A stretch of DNA of 64,000 bases from Jhaorihella thermophila (GTDB lineage: Bacteria; Pseudomonadota; Alphaproteobacteria; Rhodobacterales; Rhodobacteraceae). The stretch is from assembly GCF_900108275.1 (NCBI RefSeq), contig NZ_FNVD01000005.1:1-64000 (forward strand). The letters are read 5' to 3'. Shown here piece after piece: positions 46,178 to 55,233 of the stretch. Both the position numbers and the translations under genes were made by a program. Numbering within the stretch: position 1 is the first letter of the stretch; every line of letters begins with the position of its first letter. The notes beneath the pieces were generated by a model that searched no databases, had not been told where the DNA came from, and saw only the letters and a program-made list of their open reading frames with translations.

Positions 46178-46701
46178 GCTTTATCCGGCCAGAGGCGAAA
46201 GCGGCGCTGTGGCGCTGGCGCGAGGTTCTGGCGGCGGCGGGATTGGCGGCGCTGGGCCTGTGGTGGGTGGTCAGCGGCTACGGGCTGCTGGCGGCGGTGG
46301 GCTGGGTGACGACCGCGCTTGCCGGCGCCCTGGCCGTCATCGGCGTCCAGCGCGCGCGGTTCCGCATGGACGGGGGCGGGCCGGGATACGTCACGGTGGA
46401 CGAAGGCCAGATCACCTATTTCGGGCCGTTCACGGGCGGCGTGGTCGCGGTTTCGGAGATCGAGCGCGTCACGCTGGATCCGGGCGCGAAACCGTCGCAC
46501 TGGGTGTTGCAACAGGCCGGGCGCCCGCCGCTGCGAGTCCCCGTGAATGCGGCCGGCGCCGAGGCGCTGTTCGACGTGTTCGCCGCCCTGCCGGGGCTCA
46601 GGACCGAACGGATGCTGGCGGAACTGAACCGCCGGGGGCCTCACCCGGTCGTGATCTGGGAGCGCCGTCCCAGCCGCCCGCAGGTGCAGTGGCTGCATTG
46701 A
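46174..46701 (+). CDS. Small two-helix membrane protein of unknown function
   Basis: A 175-aa protein. Two hydrophobic helices (about 18-36 and 38-58) are followed by a soluble part rich in beta strands (YVTVDEGQITYFGPFTGGVVAVSEIERVTL), which looks like a PH/bPH-like fold. Its ATG overlaps the rsmE stop by 4 bases. The family is seen in Rhodobacterales next to rsmE and gshA; function unknown. Confidence 0.78.
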   Translation: MSFIRPEAKAALWRWREVLAAAGLAALGLWWVVSGYGLLAAVGWVTTALAGALAVIGVQRARFRMDGGGPGYVTVDEGQITYFGPFTGGVVAVSEIERVTLDPGAKPSHWVLQQAGRPPLRVPVNAAGAEALFDVFAALPGLRTERMLAELNRRGPHPVVIWERRPSRPQVQWLH

Positions 46702-46758
46702 CAGCGCCTGCATAAAGGCTCAGGACTGCCCGACGAACGAGGTGACAGGAGCGCGGGC

Positions 46759-48129
46759 ATGTCCATTCCCCAGTCCGGCGGCGGGCCGATCGAACGCTAC
46801 GAACAGCTGGCCGAATACCTGGCCGAAGGCTGCAAGCCCAAGGTTCAGTGGCGCATCGGCACCGAGCACGAGAAATTCGGCTATTGCAAGGACACCCACA
46901 AGCCGCTGCCCTATGCCGGCGAGAGGTCGATCCTTGCGGTGCTGGAAGGGCTGCGCGACCTGCATGGCTGGCACCCGATCTACGAAGGCGAATATCTGAT
47001 CGGGCTGGAAAAGGACGGGGCGAATATCAGCCTCGAACCCGGCGGGCAGCTGGAGTTGTCTGGCGCGCCGCTGGAAACCATCCACCAGACCTGCGACGAG
47101 GTGAACGACCACCTGCGCGACGTCAAGGACATCTCCGAGATGATCGGCGTGGGCTTCATCGGGCTGGGCGCCGCGCCGGAGTGGAAGCACGAGGACATGC
47201 CGGTCATGCCCAAGGGGCGCTACAAGCTGATGACCTCCTACATGGACAAAGTCGGTGCCCTGGGCAAGGCGATGATGTATCGCACCTGCACCATTCAGGT
47301 GAACCTCGACTTCGGGTCCGAATCCGACATGGTGCAGAAACTGCGCGTCGGGCTGGCGCTGCAACCGGTGGCGACGGCGCTTTTTGCCAATTCGCCCTTC
47401 TGGAAGGGCAAGCCCAACGGCCACAAGAGCTGGCGGTCGCGGATCTGGCGCGATCTGGATCCGGCGCGGACGGGGATGCTGCCTTTCGTGTTCGAGGACG
47501 GGTTCGGGTTCGAACGGTGGGTGGATTACGCCCTCGATGTGCCGATGTATTTCGTCTATCGCGACGGGAAATACATCGACGCGCTGGGCCAGTCCTTCCG
47601 CGACTTCATGCAGGGCAAGCTGCCGGCGCTGCCGGGCGAGACGCCGACCCTGTCGGACTGGGCCGACCACCTGACCACGGTCTTTCCCGAGGCGCGGATC
47701 AAGCAGTTCATCGAGATGCGCGGCGCCGATGGCGGCCCCTGGCGGCGGATCTGTGCGCTGCCGGCTTTCTGGACCGGGATCCTGTATGACCAGTCCTCTC
47801 TGGACGCGGCGTGGGATCTGGTCAAGGACTGGGACGCCGAAACGCGCGAGGCTTGGCGGGTGCAGGCCTCGATCCACGGGTTGCAGGCGCAGGTGGGCGG
47901 CATGACCATGACCGAACTGGCGACCAGGGCGCTGGACATCTCGCGCGCGGGGCTCAAGGCGCGGGCGCGCCCCGGTCTGGGCGGCATGGTGGCGGACGAA
48001 CGCCATTTCCTGCATGCGCTCGAGGACAGCGTGGAGACCGGCAAGACCCCGGCGGACGAGCTGTTGGAGAAGTATCACGGCGAATGGAACGGCGATCTGA
48101 GCCGGATCTACGAGGAATACAGCTATTGA
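46759..48129 (+). CDS. gshA: Glutamate-cysteine ligase (plant/proteobacterial type)
   Basis: A 456-aa enzyme forming gamma-glutamylcysteine, the first step of glutathione synthesis. It matches the plant-type GCS family common in alphaproteobacteria: VQWRIGTEHEKFGYCKDTHK, ISLEPGGQLELSGAPLETIH, YKLMTSYM, the MMYRTCTIQVNLDF segment and IEMRGADGGPWRRICALPAFW. The ATG at 46759 is in a good context (GACAGGAGCGCGGGC). It follows the membrane gene by 57 bases. Confidence 0.95.
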   Translation: MSIPQSGGGPIERYEQLAEYLAEGCKPKVQWRIGTEHEKFGYCKDTHKPLPYAGERSILAVLEGLRDLHGWHPIYEGEYLIGLEKDGANISLEPGGQLELSGAPLETIHQTCDEVNDHLRDVKDISEMIGVGFIGLGAAPEWKHEDMPVMPKGRYKLMTSYMDKVGALGKAMMYRTCTIQVNLDFGSESDMVQKLRVGLALQPVATALFANSPFWKGKPNGHKSWRSRIWRDLDPARTGMLPFVFEDGFGFERWVDYALDVPMYFVYRDGKYIDALGQSFRDFMQGKLPALPGETPTLSDWADHLTTVFPEARIKQFIEMRGADGGPWRRICALPAFWTGILYDQSSLDAAWDLVKDWDAETREAWRVQASIHGLQAQVGGMTMTELATRALDISRAGLKARARPGLGGMVADERHFLHALEDSVETGKTPADELLEKYHGEWNGDLSRIYEEYSY

Positions 48130-48264
48130 TCCGCTGACAGCGCCATCGGGCCGGGCCGCACCCTGTTGCAATTTTGCCCACCGCCGCCCGTTTCGGCGTT
48201 CCGTGGCGAAAGCTTTGCGGGCGCGCGCCTTGTTTGTCGCCGGGGGGGCATCTACATCGGACCC

Positions 48265-49062
48265 ATGAAAATCCGCCTGCCGTTCATCAAGAACCCGCCT
48301 CTGGTGAATATCGTGCGCCTGTCCGGCGCGATCGGCATGGCCGGTCGCGCGTCGCTGACCGACACGGCGCTGGCGCCGGTGCTGGAGCGCGCCTTTCGCA
48401 GGGGCAAGCCGGCGGCGGTGGCGCTTGAACTGAACTCCCCCGGCGGCTCGCCTGTGCAGTCCTCGCTGATCGCGGCGCGGATCCGGCATCTGTCCGAGGA
48501 AACCGGCGTGCCGGTCCATGCCTTCGTCGAGGACGTGGCGGCCTCGGGCGGATACTGGCTGGCCACCGCGGCGGACGAGATCTGGGCCGATGCCAGTTCG
48601 ATCGTCGGCTCGATCGGGGTGATTTCGTCGGGCTTCGGCGCGCATGTCTTTCTGGCGCGGCAGGGGATCGAGCGGCGCGTGCACACGGCGGGCAGGTCCA
48701 AGTCGATGCTGGATCCGTTCCAACCCGAGAAGAAGGAAGACGTGCAGAAGCTTCAGGTGATCCTGGAAGAGCTGCACCGGAATTTCATCGCGCAAGTGAA
48801 GGGCCGGCGGGGCGACAGGCTGGCCACCGATACCGACCTGTTCACCGGCGACATCTGGCTGGCCGGCCGCGCGGCCGAGCTGGGCCTGATCGACGGGGTG
48901 GCCCATCTGAAACCGAAGATGCAGGAAAAATTCGGCGACAAGGTCCAGTTTCGCCGCTATGTCCTGCGCCGCCCGTTCTGGTCGCGCTTTGCGTCCGGCG
49001 CGGCGCAGGACGTGCTGGCCGGGATAGAGGAGCGCGCGGCCTTCGCGCGTTTCGGGTTGTGA
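48265..49062 (+). CDS. Signal peptide peptidase-like S49 protease
   Basis: A 265-aa SppA/SohB-family serine protease. The nucleophile Ser lies in DVAASGGYWLA and the general-base Lys in AGRSKSMLDPF. LELNSPGGSPVQSSLIAARIR and SSIVGSIGVIS are also typical. There is no evident membrane anchor, so it may be soluble or associated through a partner. ATG at 48265 has only a weak ribosome binding site. It starts a run: S49 protease, zinc-ribbon protein, Na+/Ca2+ exchanger. Confidence 0.9.
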   Translation: MKIRLPFIKNPPLVNIVRLSGAIGMAGRASLTDTALAPVLERAFRRGKPAAVALELNSPGGSPVQSSLIAARIRHLSEETGVPVHAFVEDVAASGGYWLATAADEIWADASSIVGSIGVISSGFGAHVFLARQGIERRVHTAGRSKSMLDPFQPEKKEDVQKLQVILEELHRNFIAQVKGRRGDRLATDTDLFTGDIWLAGRAAELGLIDGVAHLKPKMQEKFGDKVQFRRYVLRRPFWSRFASGAAQDVLAGIEERAAFARFGL

Positions 49063-49063
49063 C

Positions 49064-49237
49064 GTGATCATCAAGATCGTAGCCCTGTTTCTGGTGGGAA
49101 TGGCCGTGCTGGCCATGTTCGGCAAGCTGCGCTTTCCGGGGCAGAAGCGGCTGGATGCGGCGCGCTGTCCGAAATGCGGGCGGTTCCGCATCGGCAAGGG
49201 TCCGTGCCAATGCGGCCACGGAGGGCGCAAGTCATGA
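49064..49237 (+). CDS. Membrane-anchored zinc-ribbon small protein
   Basis: A 57-aa protein starting with GTG one base after the S49 protease stop. Residues 2-19 are a hydrophobic helix (IIKIVALFLVGMAVLAMF); then CPKC and CQCGH supply four Cys for a zinc ribbon. Its stop overlaps the antiporter start (TCATGA). The tight packing on both sides and the coherent layout argue that it is real despite its size. Function unknown. Confidence 0.75.
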   Translation: MIIKIVALFLVGMAVLAMFGKLRFPGQKRLDAARCPKCGRFRIGKGPCQCGHGGRKS

Positions 49238-50181
49238 TGCCGTGGATTCTTGTCGGTCTGGGGCTGGTGATCCTGCTGCTGTCGGGAGATTCTCTGGTGC
49301 GCGGCGCGGTCAACCTCAGCCTGCGGCTGGGTGTGCCGGCGCTGATCGTCAGCCTGACGGTGGTGGCCTTCGGCACCTCGGCGCCCGAGCTTCTGGTCAG
49401 CATCAAGGCGGTTCAACGCGACGCGCCCGGTATCGCGCTGGGCAACGTGGTCGGGTCCAACATCGCCAATATCCTGCTGGTGCTGGGGGTGCCGGCGGTG
49501 CTGTCGCGGCTGCACACCAGCCTGTGCGACAGCCGCAAGACCTATGTCCAGATGCTGGTCGCATCCGTCCTGTTCATCGCGCTGGCGTTCTGGGGCGTGT
49601 TCACGCCGGACAGCGGCTTGGTCCTTCTGGCTGCCCTGACGGTGGTGATGTGGACCATGTATCGGGACGCGAGCGCCCACCGGAAGGCGAACGAGGAGGC
49701 GCTGCTGGAAGAGCTCGAAGAGGTCGATCCGGACATGCCGTATTGGCAGATCGGGGTCTATTTGCTGCTGGGCCTGATCGGTCTGCCGCTGGGCGCGCAT
49801 CTGCTGGTGGACAACGCCACGATCATCGCCCGTCAGTTCGGCGTGAGCGAGGCGGTGATCGGCCTGACACTGGTCGCGGTCGGCACCTCGTTGCCGGAAC
49901 TGGCGACGACAGTCATGGCGGCCCTGCGGCGCCAGACCGAGGTGGCGATGGGCAACGTGATCGGGTCGAACATGTTCAACCTGCTGGCCATCATCGGCGT
50001 GGCCACGTTCTTTGGCCCGATCCCGGTAGAACGTGAATTCCTGATCTACGACCTGTGGGTAATGCTGGGTGCGTCTCTGGCCTTGTTGCCTTTCGTGTTT
50101 GGCTGCCGCGACATCACGCGGCGCTGGGGCGTGGTTTTCGTCGGATTTTATGCCGTCTATGTTGTTGCAGTGTTCCACTGA
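49234..50181 (+). CDS. Sodium/calcium exchanger family antiporter (YrbG-like)
   Basis: A 315-aa inner-membrane CaCA protein with about ten helices. The two alpha repeats that form the ion site are clear: VVAFGTSAPELLVS with GNVVGSNIANILL, and LVAVGTSLPELATT with GNVIGSNMFNLL. An acidic loop (EEALLEELEEVDPD) lies between them. The ATG at 49234 overlaps the stop of the zinc-ribbon gene as ATGA. Substrate ions are inferred from the family. Confidence 0.94.
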   Translation: MMPWILVGLGLVILLLSGDSLVRGAVNLSLRLGVPALIVSLTVVAFGTSAPELLVSIKAVQRDAPGIALGNVVGSNIANILLVLGVPAVLSRLHTSLCDSRKTYVQMLVASVLFIALAFWGVFTPDSGLVLLAALTVVMWTMYRDASAHRKANEEALLEELEEVDPDMPYWQIGVYLLLGLIGLPLGAHLLVDNATIIARQFGVSEAVIGLTLVAVGTSLPELATTVMAALRRQTEVAMGNVIGSNMFNLLAIIGVATFFGPIPVEREFLIYDLWVMLGASLALLPFVFGCRDITRRWGVVFVGFYAVYVVAVFH

Positions 50182-50208
50182 CGCGGTCGCCATTCGACAG
50201 GAGGGGAC

Positions 50209-50991
50209 ATGAAGCGCTGCCTTGTGACCGGAGCAGGCGCCCGCCTGGGCCGGGCGATGGCCGAATACCTTGCGGGACGCGGGTTCGATGTGGCCGTGCA
50301 CTATGCGACCTCCGCCAAGGGGGCCGAAGAAACCGTCCGCTCGATCCGCAACATCGGCCAGCATGCCGTGGCGTTGCAGGCCGACCTTCTGGACGAGAAG
50401 CAGACGCAGGCCCTGCTGCCGGCGGCGGCCGAGGCGCTGGGCGGGCCGATCACCTGTCTTGTCAACAACGCCTCCGTTTTCGAATACGACAACATTCAAA
50501 CCGCAACGCGGGAGTCCTGGGACAGGCATATGGAAAGCAACCTGCGCGCGCCCTTCGTGCTGACCCAGGCGATGGCGGCTCAGGGGCTGGCGCCGGAGTC
50601 GGACGAATTCAGCGAGCCTCTGGCCTCGGGGCTGGTGGTCAACATGATCGACCAGCGGGTGCGCAAGCTGACGCCCGAGTTCATGAGCTATACCATCGCC
50701 AAGATGGGGCTGTGGGCGCTGACCCGCACCGCCGCACAGGCGCTTGCGCCCGCGATCCGGGTCAATGCGATCGGCCCCGGCCCCACCCTGCGCGGCCATC
50801 GCCAGAGCGAGGCGCATTTCGCCGCCCAGCGCTCCGGAACCATCACGGGGCGGGGGGCGCATCCGTCCGATGTAACCGCCGCGCTGGGCTATTTTCTGGA
50901 TGCGCCAGCGGTGACGGGGCAGCTTCTGTGCGTCGATGGAGGGCAGCACCTGGCCTGGGCGACGCCGGACGTCGTGGGCGTCGAAAAATAG
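50209..50991 (+). CDS. SDR oxidoreductase, pteridine-reductase-like
   Basis: A 260-aa SDR with the cofactor motif TGAGARLGR (7-15), NNAS and a YxxxK pair in SYTIAKMGLWALTR. The conserved Ser before the Tyr is replaced by MIDQR, as in FolM/PTR1-like pteridine reductases, which also show NNAS and a C-terminal VDGGQHL. A role in tetrahydro-pterin or folate metabolism is likely but not certain. ATG at 50209 after AGGAGGGGAC. Confidence 0.85.
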   Translation: MKRCLVTGAGARLGRAMAEYLAGRGFDVAVHYATSAKGAEETVRSIRNIGQHAVALQADLLDEKQTQALLPAAAEALGGPITCLVNNASVFEYDNIQTATRESWDRHMESNLRAPFVLTQAMAAQGLAPESDEFSEPLASGLVVNMIDQRVRKLTPEFMSYTIAKMGLWALTRTAAQALAPAIRVNAIGPGPTLRGHRQSEAHFAAQRSGTITGRGAHPSDVTAALGYFLDAPAVTGQLLCVDGGQHLAWATPDVVGVEK

Positions 50992-51281
50992 GTGGCGCAG
51001 CGTCAAGTTTTGCACCGGCCCGGGCGAGGTCACGGAACTGTTACAAAAAACCTTGTTTTTCATGATGTTGGTAGCCTGTCGAAAAAATTATTTTGTAAAA
51101 TCAATAACTTGATTTGCTGCACAATTTTTGTGCAAATCGAAGAAATCCCTGCGATTCAAATAAAAATTTCTGTTGTCGAAAAGATATCTGCAGACTTGTC
51201 CACAGGTTGCGTGGATTTGTTCGGGGTTGAAATTATCCGCCCGAGATTGCAGCCGAAGGCAGAGAATCATATGTCGCCCGC
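50992..51281. other. AT-rich gene-free stretch before uvrC
   Basis: These 290 bases are strikingly AT-rich against the GC-rich surroundings, mostly from about 51040 to 51190. They hold a stem-loop region GATT..TGCACA ATTTT TGTGCA AATC (51111-51138), GANTC sites at 51153-51157 and 51264-51268, and TTGTCCACA (51196-51204), one mismatch from a DnaA box. No convincing open reading frame. Confidence 0.6.
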
Positions 51282-53159
51282 ATGACCGACAAGCCGGACC
51301 AGACGAACGAGCTGCCCGTCACGGGCCACGCCTGCATCCAGCGCTATCTGAAGACGCTGGATGGTTCGCCCGGCGTCTATCGGATGCTGGATGCTCAGGC
51401 GCGGGTTCTCTATGTCGGCAAGGCGCGGAATCTGCGCGCGCGGGTGGCCAGCTATGTCCGTCCCACGGGCCATTCGCCGCGCATCCAGCGCATGATCGCG
51501 GCCACCGCGTCGATGATGTTTCTGACCACGCGGACCGAGACCGAGGCGTTGCTGCTGGAACAGAACCTGATCAAGCAGCTCAAGCCGAAATACAACGTCC
51601 TGCTGCGCGACGACAAAAGCTTCCCCAACATTCTCGTCACCAAGGACCACCCCTTTCCGCAGATCCTGAAGCATCGCGGCGCGCGCAAGCGCAAGGGCGC
51701 CTATTTCGGCCCCTTCGCCAGCGCCGGCGCGGTCAACCGCACGCTGAACCAGCTTCAAAAGGCGTTCCTGCTGCGCAACTGTTCGGATTCGGTGTTCGAA
51801 AGCCGCACCCGGCCCTGCCTGCTCTACCAGATCAAGCGGTGCTCGGCGCCCTGCGTCGGGCTGATTTCCGAAGCGGATTATGCCGAGAGCGTGCGCGATG
51901 CGGAACGGTTCCTTTCGGGGCGCTCGACAAAGGTGCAGGAGGAGCTGGCCGCGCAGATGCAGGCGGCGTCCGAGGCGCTGGAATTCGAACGCGCAGCCGC
52001 CCTGCGCGACCGGATCCGCGCGCTGACCCAGGTGCAGGGGGTGCAGGGGATCAACCCGCGCAGCGTGGCCGAGGCGGACGTGGTGGCCCTGCACATGGAG
52101 GCGGGACAGGCCTGCGTGCAGGTGTTCTTCATCCGGGCGCATCAGAACTGGGGCAACCGGGACTTCTATCCGCGGGTGGATGCCGACATGTCGGCGGCCG
52201 AGGTGATGGAGGCATTCCTGGGCCAGTTCTACGCGGGCAAGGAACCGCCCCGGCAAGTGATCCTGTCGGATGCGATCGAGAACGCGGATCTGATGGCCGA
52301 TGCGCTGTCGCAGAAGGCCGGCCACAAGGTCGAGATCATCGTGCCGCAGCGCGGGGAAAAGGCCGAACTGGTTGCCGGGGCGTTGCGAAATGCGCGCGAA
52401 TCGCTGGCCCGGCGGATGTCGGAAAGCGCGGCGCAGGCGAAACTGCTGCAGGGGCTGGCCGAGGCCTTCGGGCTGGAGGCGCCGCCGCAGCGGATCGAGG
52501 TCTATGACAACTCGCATATCCAGGGCAGCCATGCGGTGGGCGCGATGATCGTGGCGGGCCCCGAGGGGTTCATGAAGAACAGCTATCGCAAGTTCAACAT
52601 TCGCGGCGAGGATCTGACTCCTGGCGACGATTTCGGGATGATGAAAGAGGTTCTGAACCGCCGGCTGTCGCGGCTGATGAAGGAGGATCCGGACCGCGAC
52701 AAGGGACTTTGGCCGGATCTTCTGCTGATCGACGGCGGCGCGGGGCAGGTCGGCGCGGTGGCCGAGATCATGGCGCAGCACGGGGTTGCGGACATCCCGG
52801 TGGTGGGCGTGGCCAAGGGCATCGACCGCGATGCCGGCAAGGAGGAGTTCCACCGCCCCGGCGAGCCGCCCTTTGCCCTGCGCCACAACGATCCGGTGCT
52901 GTATTTCGTGCAGCGGCTGCGAGACGAGGCGCACCGGTTTGCCATCGGCAGTCACCGAGCGCGACGCAGCAAGGCGATGGGGGCCAATCCGCTGGACGAG
53001 ATCCCGGGCGTGGGAGCCAGGCGCAAGCGGGCGCTTCTGGCGCATTTCGGCTCGGCCAAGGCGGTGAGCCGGGCCGCTGTGGAGGATCTGCGCGCAGTGG
53101 AGGGGATCTCGGATGCGCTGGCGCGGACGATCCATGACTTCTTTCACGACCGCGGATGA
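51282..53159 (+). CDS. uvrC: UvrABC system protein C
   Basis: A 625-aa nucleotide-excision repair endonuclease. The N-terminal GIY-YIG domain is visible in SPGVYRMLD and [13 protein letters not shown]; a UVR domain ([13 protein letters not shown]-like, here [15 protein letters not shown]) follows; the RNase H-like domain for the 5' incision contains [16 protein letters not shown] and [13 protein letters not shown]; the C-terminal HhH motifs are [19 protein letters not shown]. It makes both incisions around DNA lesions with UvrB. Confidence 0.97.
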   Translation: MTDKPDQTNELPVTGHACIQRYLKTLDGSPGVYRMLDAQARVLYVGKARNLRARVASYVRPTGHSPRIQRMIAATASMMFLTTRTETEALLLEQNLIKQLKPKYNVLLRDDKSFPNILVTKDHPFPQILKHRGARKRKGAYFGPFASAGAVNRTLNQLQKAFLLRNCSDSVFESRTRPCLLYQIKRCSAPCVGLISEADYAESVRDAERFLSGRSTKVQEELAAQMQAASEALEFERAAALRDRIRALTQVQGVQGINPRSVAEADVVALHMEAGQACVQVFFIRAHQNWGNRDFYPRVDADMSAAEVMEAFLGQFYAGKEPPRQVILSDAIENADLMADALSQKAGHKVEIIVPQRGEKAELVAGALRNARESLARRMSESAAQAKLLQGLAEAFGLEAPPQRIEVYDNSHIQGSHAVGAMIVAGPEGFMKNSYRKFNIRGEDLTPGDDFGMMKEVLNRRLSRLMKEDPDRDKGLWPDLLLIDGGAGQVGAVAEIMAQHGVADIPVVGVAKGIDRDAGKEEFHRPGEPPFALRHNDPVLYFVQRLRDEAHRFAIGSHRARRSKAMGANPLDEIPGVGARRKRALLAHFGSAKAVSRAAVEDLRAVEGISDALARTIHDFFHDRG

Positions 53160-53167
53160 TCCAGCGG

Positions 53168-53246
53168 ACGCGCCTGCGGCGCGACGCCGTCTGCCGGCGC
53201 CGGGCGTGCCGCCCGTCGCGTTGGGTATTTGGGACCAGAAAGAAGC
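53168..53246 (+). repeat. Dispersed intergenic repeat, AGAAAGAAGC-tail class, divergent head
   Basis: CGCGCCTGCGGCGCG (part of a GC-rich double hairpin) and GCCGCCCGTCGCGTTGGGTATTTGGGACCAGAAAGAAGC. The tail is identical to those at 26173 and 33641, but the head has a different palindrome. It lies between uvrC and pgsA on the same strand. Confidence 0.75.
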
Positions 53247-53330
53247 AGGAAATGGGTGTGGCGCGGGCGGTCGGCGTATTTTTGTTTCAGCCGCTTTCAT
53301 GTTGGAAACGAGCGATGTAGGGTCCGCCCC

Positions 53331-54002
53331 ATGAAGTGGAACCTGCCCAATATCTTGACCGTTTTGCGCCTGATCGCGGCGCCGGGGCTGGCGATCATGT
53401 TCCTGTATTTCACTCGGCCCTGGGCCGACTGGTTCGCGCTGATCCTGTTCGTCGGCGCAGCCGTCACCGACTGGATCGACGGGCATCTGGCGCGCGCGTG
53501 GAGCCAGGAGACCAAGCTGGGCGCGATGCTGGATCCGATTGCCGACAAGGCGATGGTGGTGATCGCGCTGATGGTGCTGGTCGGCTATTCCGGCGAGGGG
53601 TGGACGCCGTGGCTGGTGTTGCCGGCGACCTTCATCATGTTCCGAGAGGTATTCGTTTCGGGTCTGCGCGAATATCTGGGGGACACGGCCGGGACGCTGA
53701 AGGTGACGGCCTTGGCCAAGTGGAAGACGACCGCGCAGATGATCGCGATTGCCGTGCTTTTTTCCAAGGGTATTTTCGAACATCACCTTGTCATGTCCAC
53801 CTGGGGGATGGACGAGGTCCTGTTCAATCAGATCATGGCGGGTCAGGTCGAGGATCTGCACGGGCTGCGCTGGCAATATGACGGAATGGTCTGGTCCGGC
53901 CGTGTCGGTCTGTGGCTGCTGTGGCTTGCCGCCGCGTTGACGCTGGTGACCGGGTGGGATTACTTCCGCAAGGCGTTGCCGCATCTGAGGGAGGGGCACT
54001 GA
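53331..54002 (+). CDS. pgsA: CDP-diacylglycerol-glycerol-3-phosphate 3-phosphatidyltransferase
   Basis: A 223-aa inner-membrane enzyme making phosphatidylglycerophosphate. The CDP-alcohol phosphotransferase motif is complete (DWIDGHLARAWSQETKLGAML then DPIADK: D-G-x2-A-R-x8-G-x3-D-x3-D). About five to six membrane helices. ATG at 53331. Its TGA overlaps the moaD ATG by one base (TGATG). Confidence 0.96.
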   Translation: MKWNLPNILTVLRLIAAPGLAIMFLYFTRPWADWFALILFVGAAVTDWIDGHLARAWSQETKLGAMLDPIADKAMVVIALMVLVGYSGEGWTPWLVLPATFIMFREVFVSGLREYLGDTAGTLKVTALAKWKTTAQMIAIAVLFSKGIFEHHLVMSTWGMDEVLFNQIMAGQVEDLHGLRWQYDGMVWSGRVGLWLLWLAAALTLVTGWDYFRKALPHLREGH

Positions 54003-54247
54003 TGGAGGTTCTCTACTTCGCTTGGGTTCGCGAGCGGATCGGGCTGCCGCGCGAGACGGTCGAGACCGGCGCGGCGACGGTGCGCGAACTGGTGGAGGAA
54101 TTGCGCGCCCGGGAAGATCGGTACGAGGCGGCCTTTGCCGACCTGTCGGCATTGCGGGTGGCGCTGGATCAGGAATTGCGGGACTTCGATGCGCCTCTGG
54201 AGGGGGTGCGCGAGGTGGCGTTCTTTCCGCCCATGACCGGGGGCTGA
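54002..54247 (+). CDS. moaD: Molybdopterin synthase sulfur carrier subunit
   Basis: An 81-aa ubiquitin-fold protein ending in Gly-Gly (FFPPMTGG), the site of thiocarboxylation; it delivers sulfur to precursor Z in molybdenum cofactor synthesis. It follows pgsA with a TGATG overlap and is followed by moaE four bases later. The two subunits form the MoaD2-MoaE2 complex. Confidence 0.96.
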   Translation: MEVLYFAWVRERIGLPRETVETGAATVRELVEELRAREDRYEAAFADLSALRVALDQELRDFDAPLEGVREVAFFPPMTGG

Positions 54248-54251
54248 GGAC

Positions 54252-54695
54252 ATGCGCGTCGTGGTGCAGCAGGAGCCGTTCGATTTCGGCGCGGAAGCCG
54301 AGGCCTTTGCCCGGGGGCAGACCGGCATGGGCGCCGTCGTCACATTTACCGGCGTGGTGCGGGATCTGGACACCGGCGGGCTGGAGGCGATGGAGATCGA
54401 GCACTATCCGGGCATGACCCAGAAGGCGATCGCCGGGGTTGCCGAAAAGGCGCGCGACCGCTGGTCGTTGGGCGATGTGCTGGTGATCCACCGTTACGGG
54501 CGTCTGGCGCCGGGCGAGCGGATCATGATGGTTGCCACCGCCGCGCCGCACCGCAAGGATGCGTTCGAGGCGGCGGAATACCTGATGGATTATCTGAAAT
54601 CCCGCGCCCCGTTCTGGAAGAAGGAAATCACCGCCGAGGGCGCCGACTGGGTGGCCGCCAAGGACGAGGACGAGGCCGCGCTGGATCGCTGGTAG
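54252..54695 (+). CDS. moaE: Molybdopterin synthase catalytic subunit
   Basis: A 147-aa catalytic partner of MoaD. Visible are VVTFTGVVRDLDTGG, the LEAMEIEHYPGM region, RYGRLAPGERIMMV, AAPHRKDAFEAAEYLMDYLKSRAPFWKKE with the active-site Lys. It converts precursor Z to molybdopterin. The stop is 2 bases from the convergent arfB stop. Confidence 0.97.
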   Translation: MRVVVQQEPFDFGAEAEAFARGQTGMGAVVTFTGVVRDLDTGGLEAMEIEHYPGMTQKAIAGVAEKARDRWSLGDVLVIHRYGRLAPGERIMMVATAAPHRKDAFEAAEYLMDYLKSRAPFWKKEITAEGADWVAAKDEDEAALDRW

Positions 54696-54697
54696 CG

Positions 54698-55117
54698 TTA
54701 TTCGTCGGGGATTTTCCCGCGCAATGCCTTGATTTCGCCGCGGGCGCGTTTCGCGGCCAGCCGGCGGCGGACCGAGCCCTTGGTCGGTTTGGTCCTGATC
54801 CGCCGTTTCGGAGCCGCGGCGGCGCGGGTAATCAGTTCGGCCAGCCTTTCGCGGGCGATCTCGCGATTGCGGGCTTGGCTTCGGGTTTCGTCGCACTGGA
54901 TGATGATCGCGCCATCCTGGGTCCAGCGGCGGCCGGCCAGCCGCTTGAGCCGCGCCTTGACCGCCGGCGGCAGGGATGGCGACCGGGCGGCCTCGAACCG
55001 AAGCTGCACGGCCGTCGAGACCTTGTTGACGTTCTGACCGCCGGGTCCGGAGGCGCGGACAAAGGTTTCCGTCAACTCCCAGTCCTGGATTGCGATGTCG
55101 TCGGTGATCCGCAGCAT
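54698..55117 (-). CDS. arfB: Peptidyl-tRNA hydrolase ArfB (YaeJ), ribosome rescue
   Basis: A 139-aa class I release-factor-like protein with the catalytic GGQ in ASGPGGQNVNKVSTAVQLRF, lacking the codon-recognition domains. The C-terminal tail is long and basic (RRIRTKPTKGSVRRRLAAKR), which in ArfB enters the empty mRNA channel of stalled ribosomes. ATG at 55117. Confidence 0.96.
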   Translation of the reverse strand: MLRITDDIAIQDWELTETFVRASGPGGQNVNKVSTAVQLRFEAARSPSLPPAVKARLKRLAGRRWTQDGAIIIQCDETRSQARNREIARERLAELITRAAAAPKRRIRTKPTKGSVRRRLAAKRARGEIKALRGKIPDE

Positions 55118-55147
55118 GGGCCCGATCCTATCCGCGCGGCGCGGGCA

Positions 55148-55179
55148 TAAAAAGAGGCCGCCCGATCGCTCGGACGGCC
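55148..55179 (-). terminator. Rho-independent terminator after the queuosine transporter gene
   Basis: On the minus strand GGCCGTCCGA (55179-55170), a GNRA-like GCGA loop, TCGGGCGGCC (55165-55156) and then TCTTTTTAT. A ten-pair stem with one G-T pair. Confidence 0.88.
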
Positions 55180-55233
55180 CAGGTTTTCGTGAGTGGTGGT
55201 CTTTTTGTGGTTTTCTCTGTTGGCCGGGCCGGG

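Noticed and set aside
46720-51063. A very long open frame (about 1450 codons) on the minus strand opposite gshA, the S49 gene and the exchanger
   Set aside because: It is antisense to several well-supported genes, is rich in Arg, His, Pro and Gln and has no recognisable domain. Long antisense frames are expected in GC-rich coding DNA.
51196-51204. DnaA box as evidence of a replication origin
   Set aside because: A single site with one mismatch is not enough. There is no cluster of boxes and no neighbouring dnaA, parAB or hemE gene, so only the AT-rich stretch is reported.
51173-51281. SOS (LexA) box in front of uvrC
   Set aside because: I could not find the alphaproteobacterial GTTC-N7-GTTC pattern; TTGTTCGGGGTTG is only a partial match.
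51267-54896. An open frame of about 1200 codons on the minus strand opposite uvrC, pgsA and moaDE
   Set aside because: It is antisense to four clear genes, and its composition is the typical shadow pattern.
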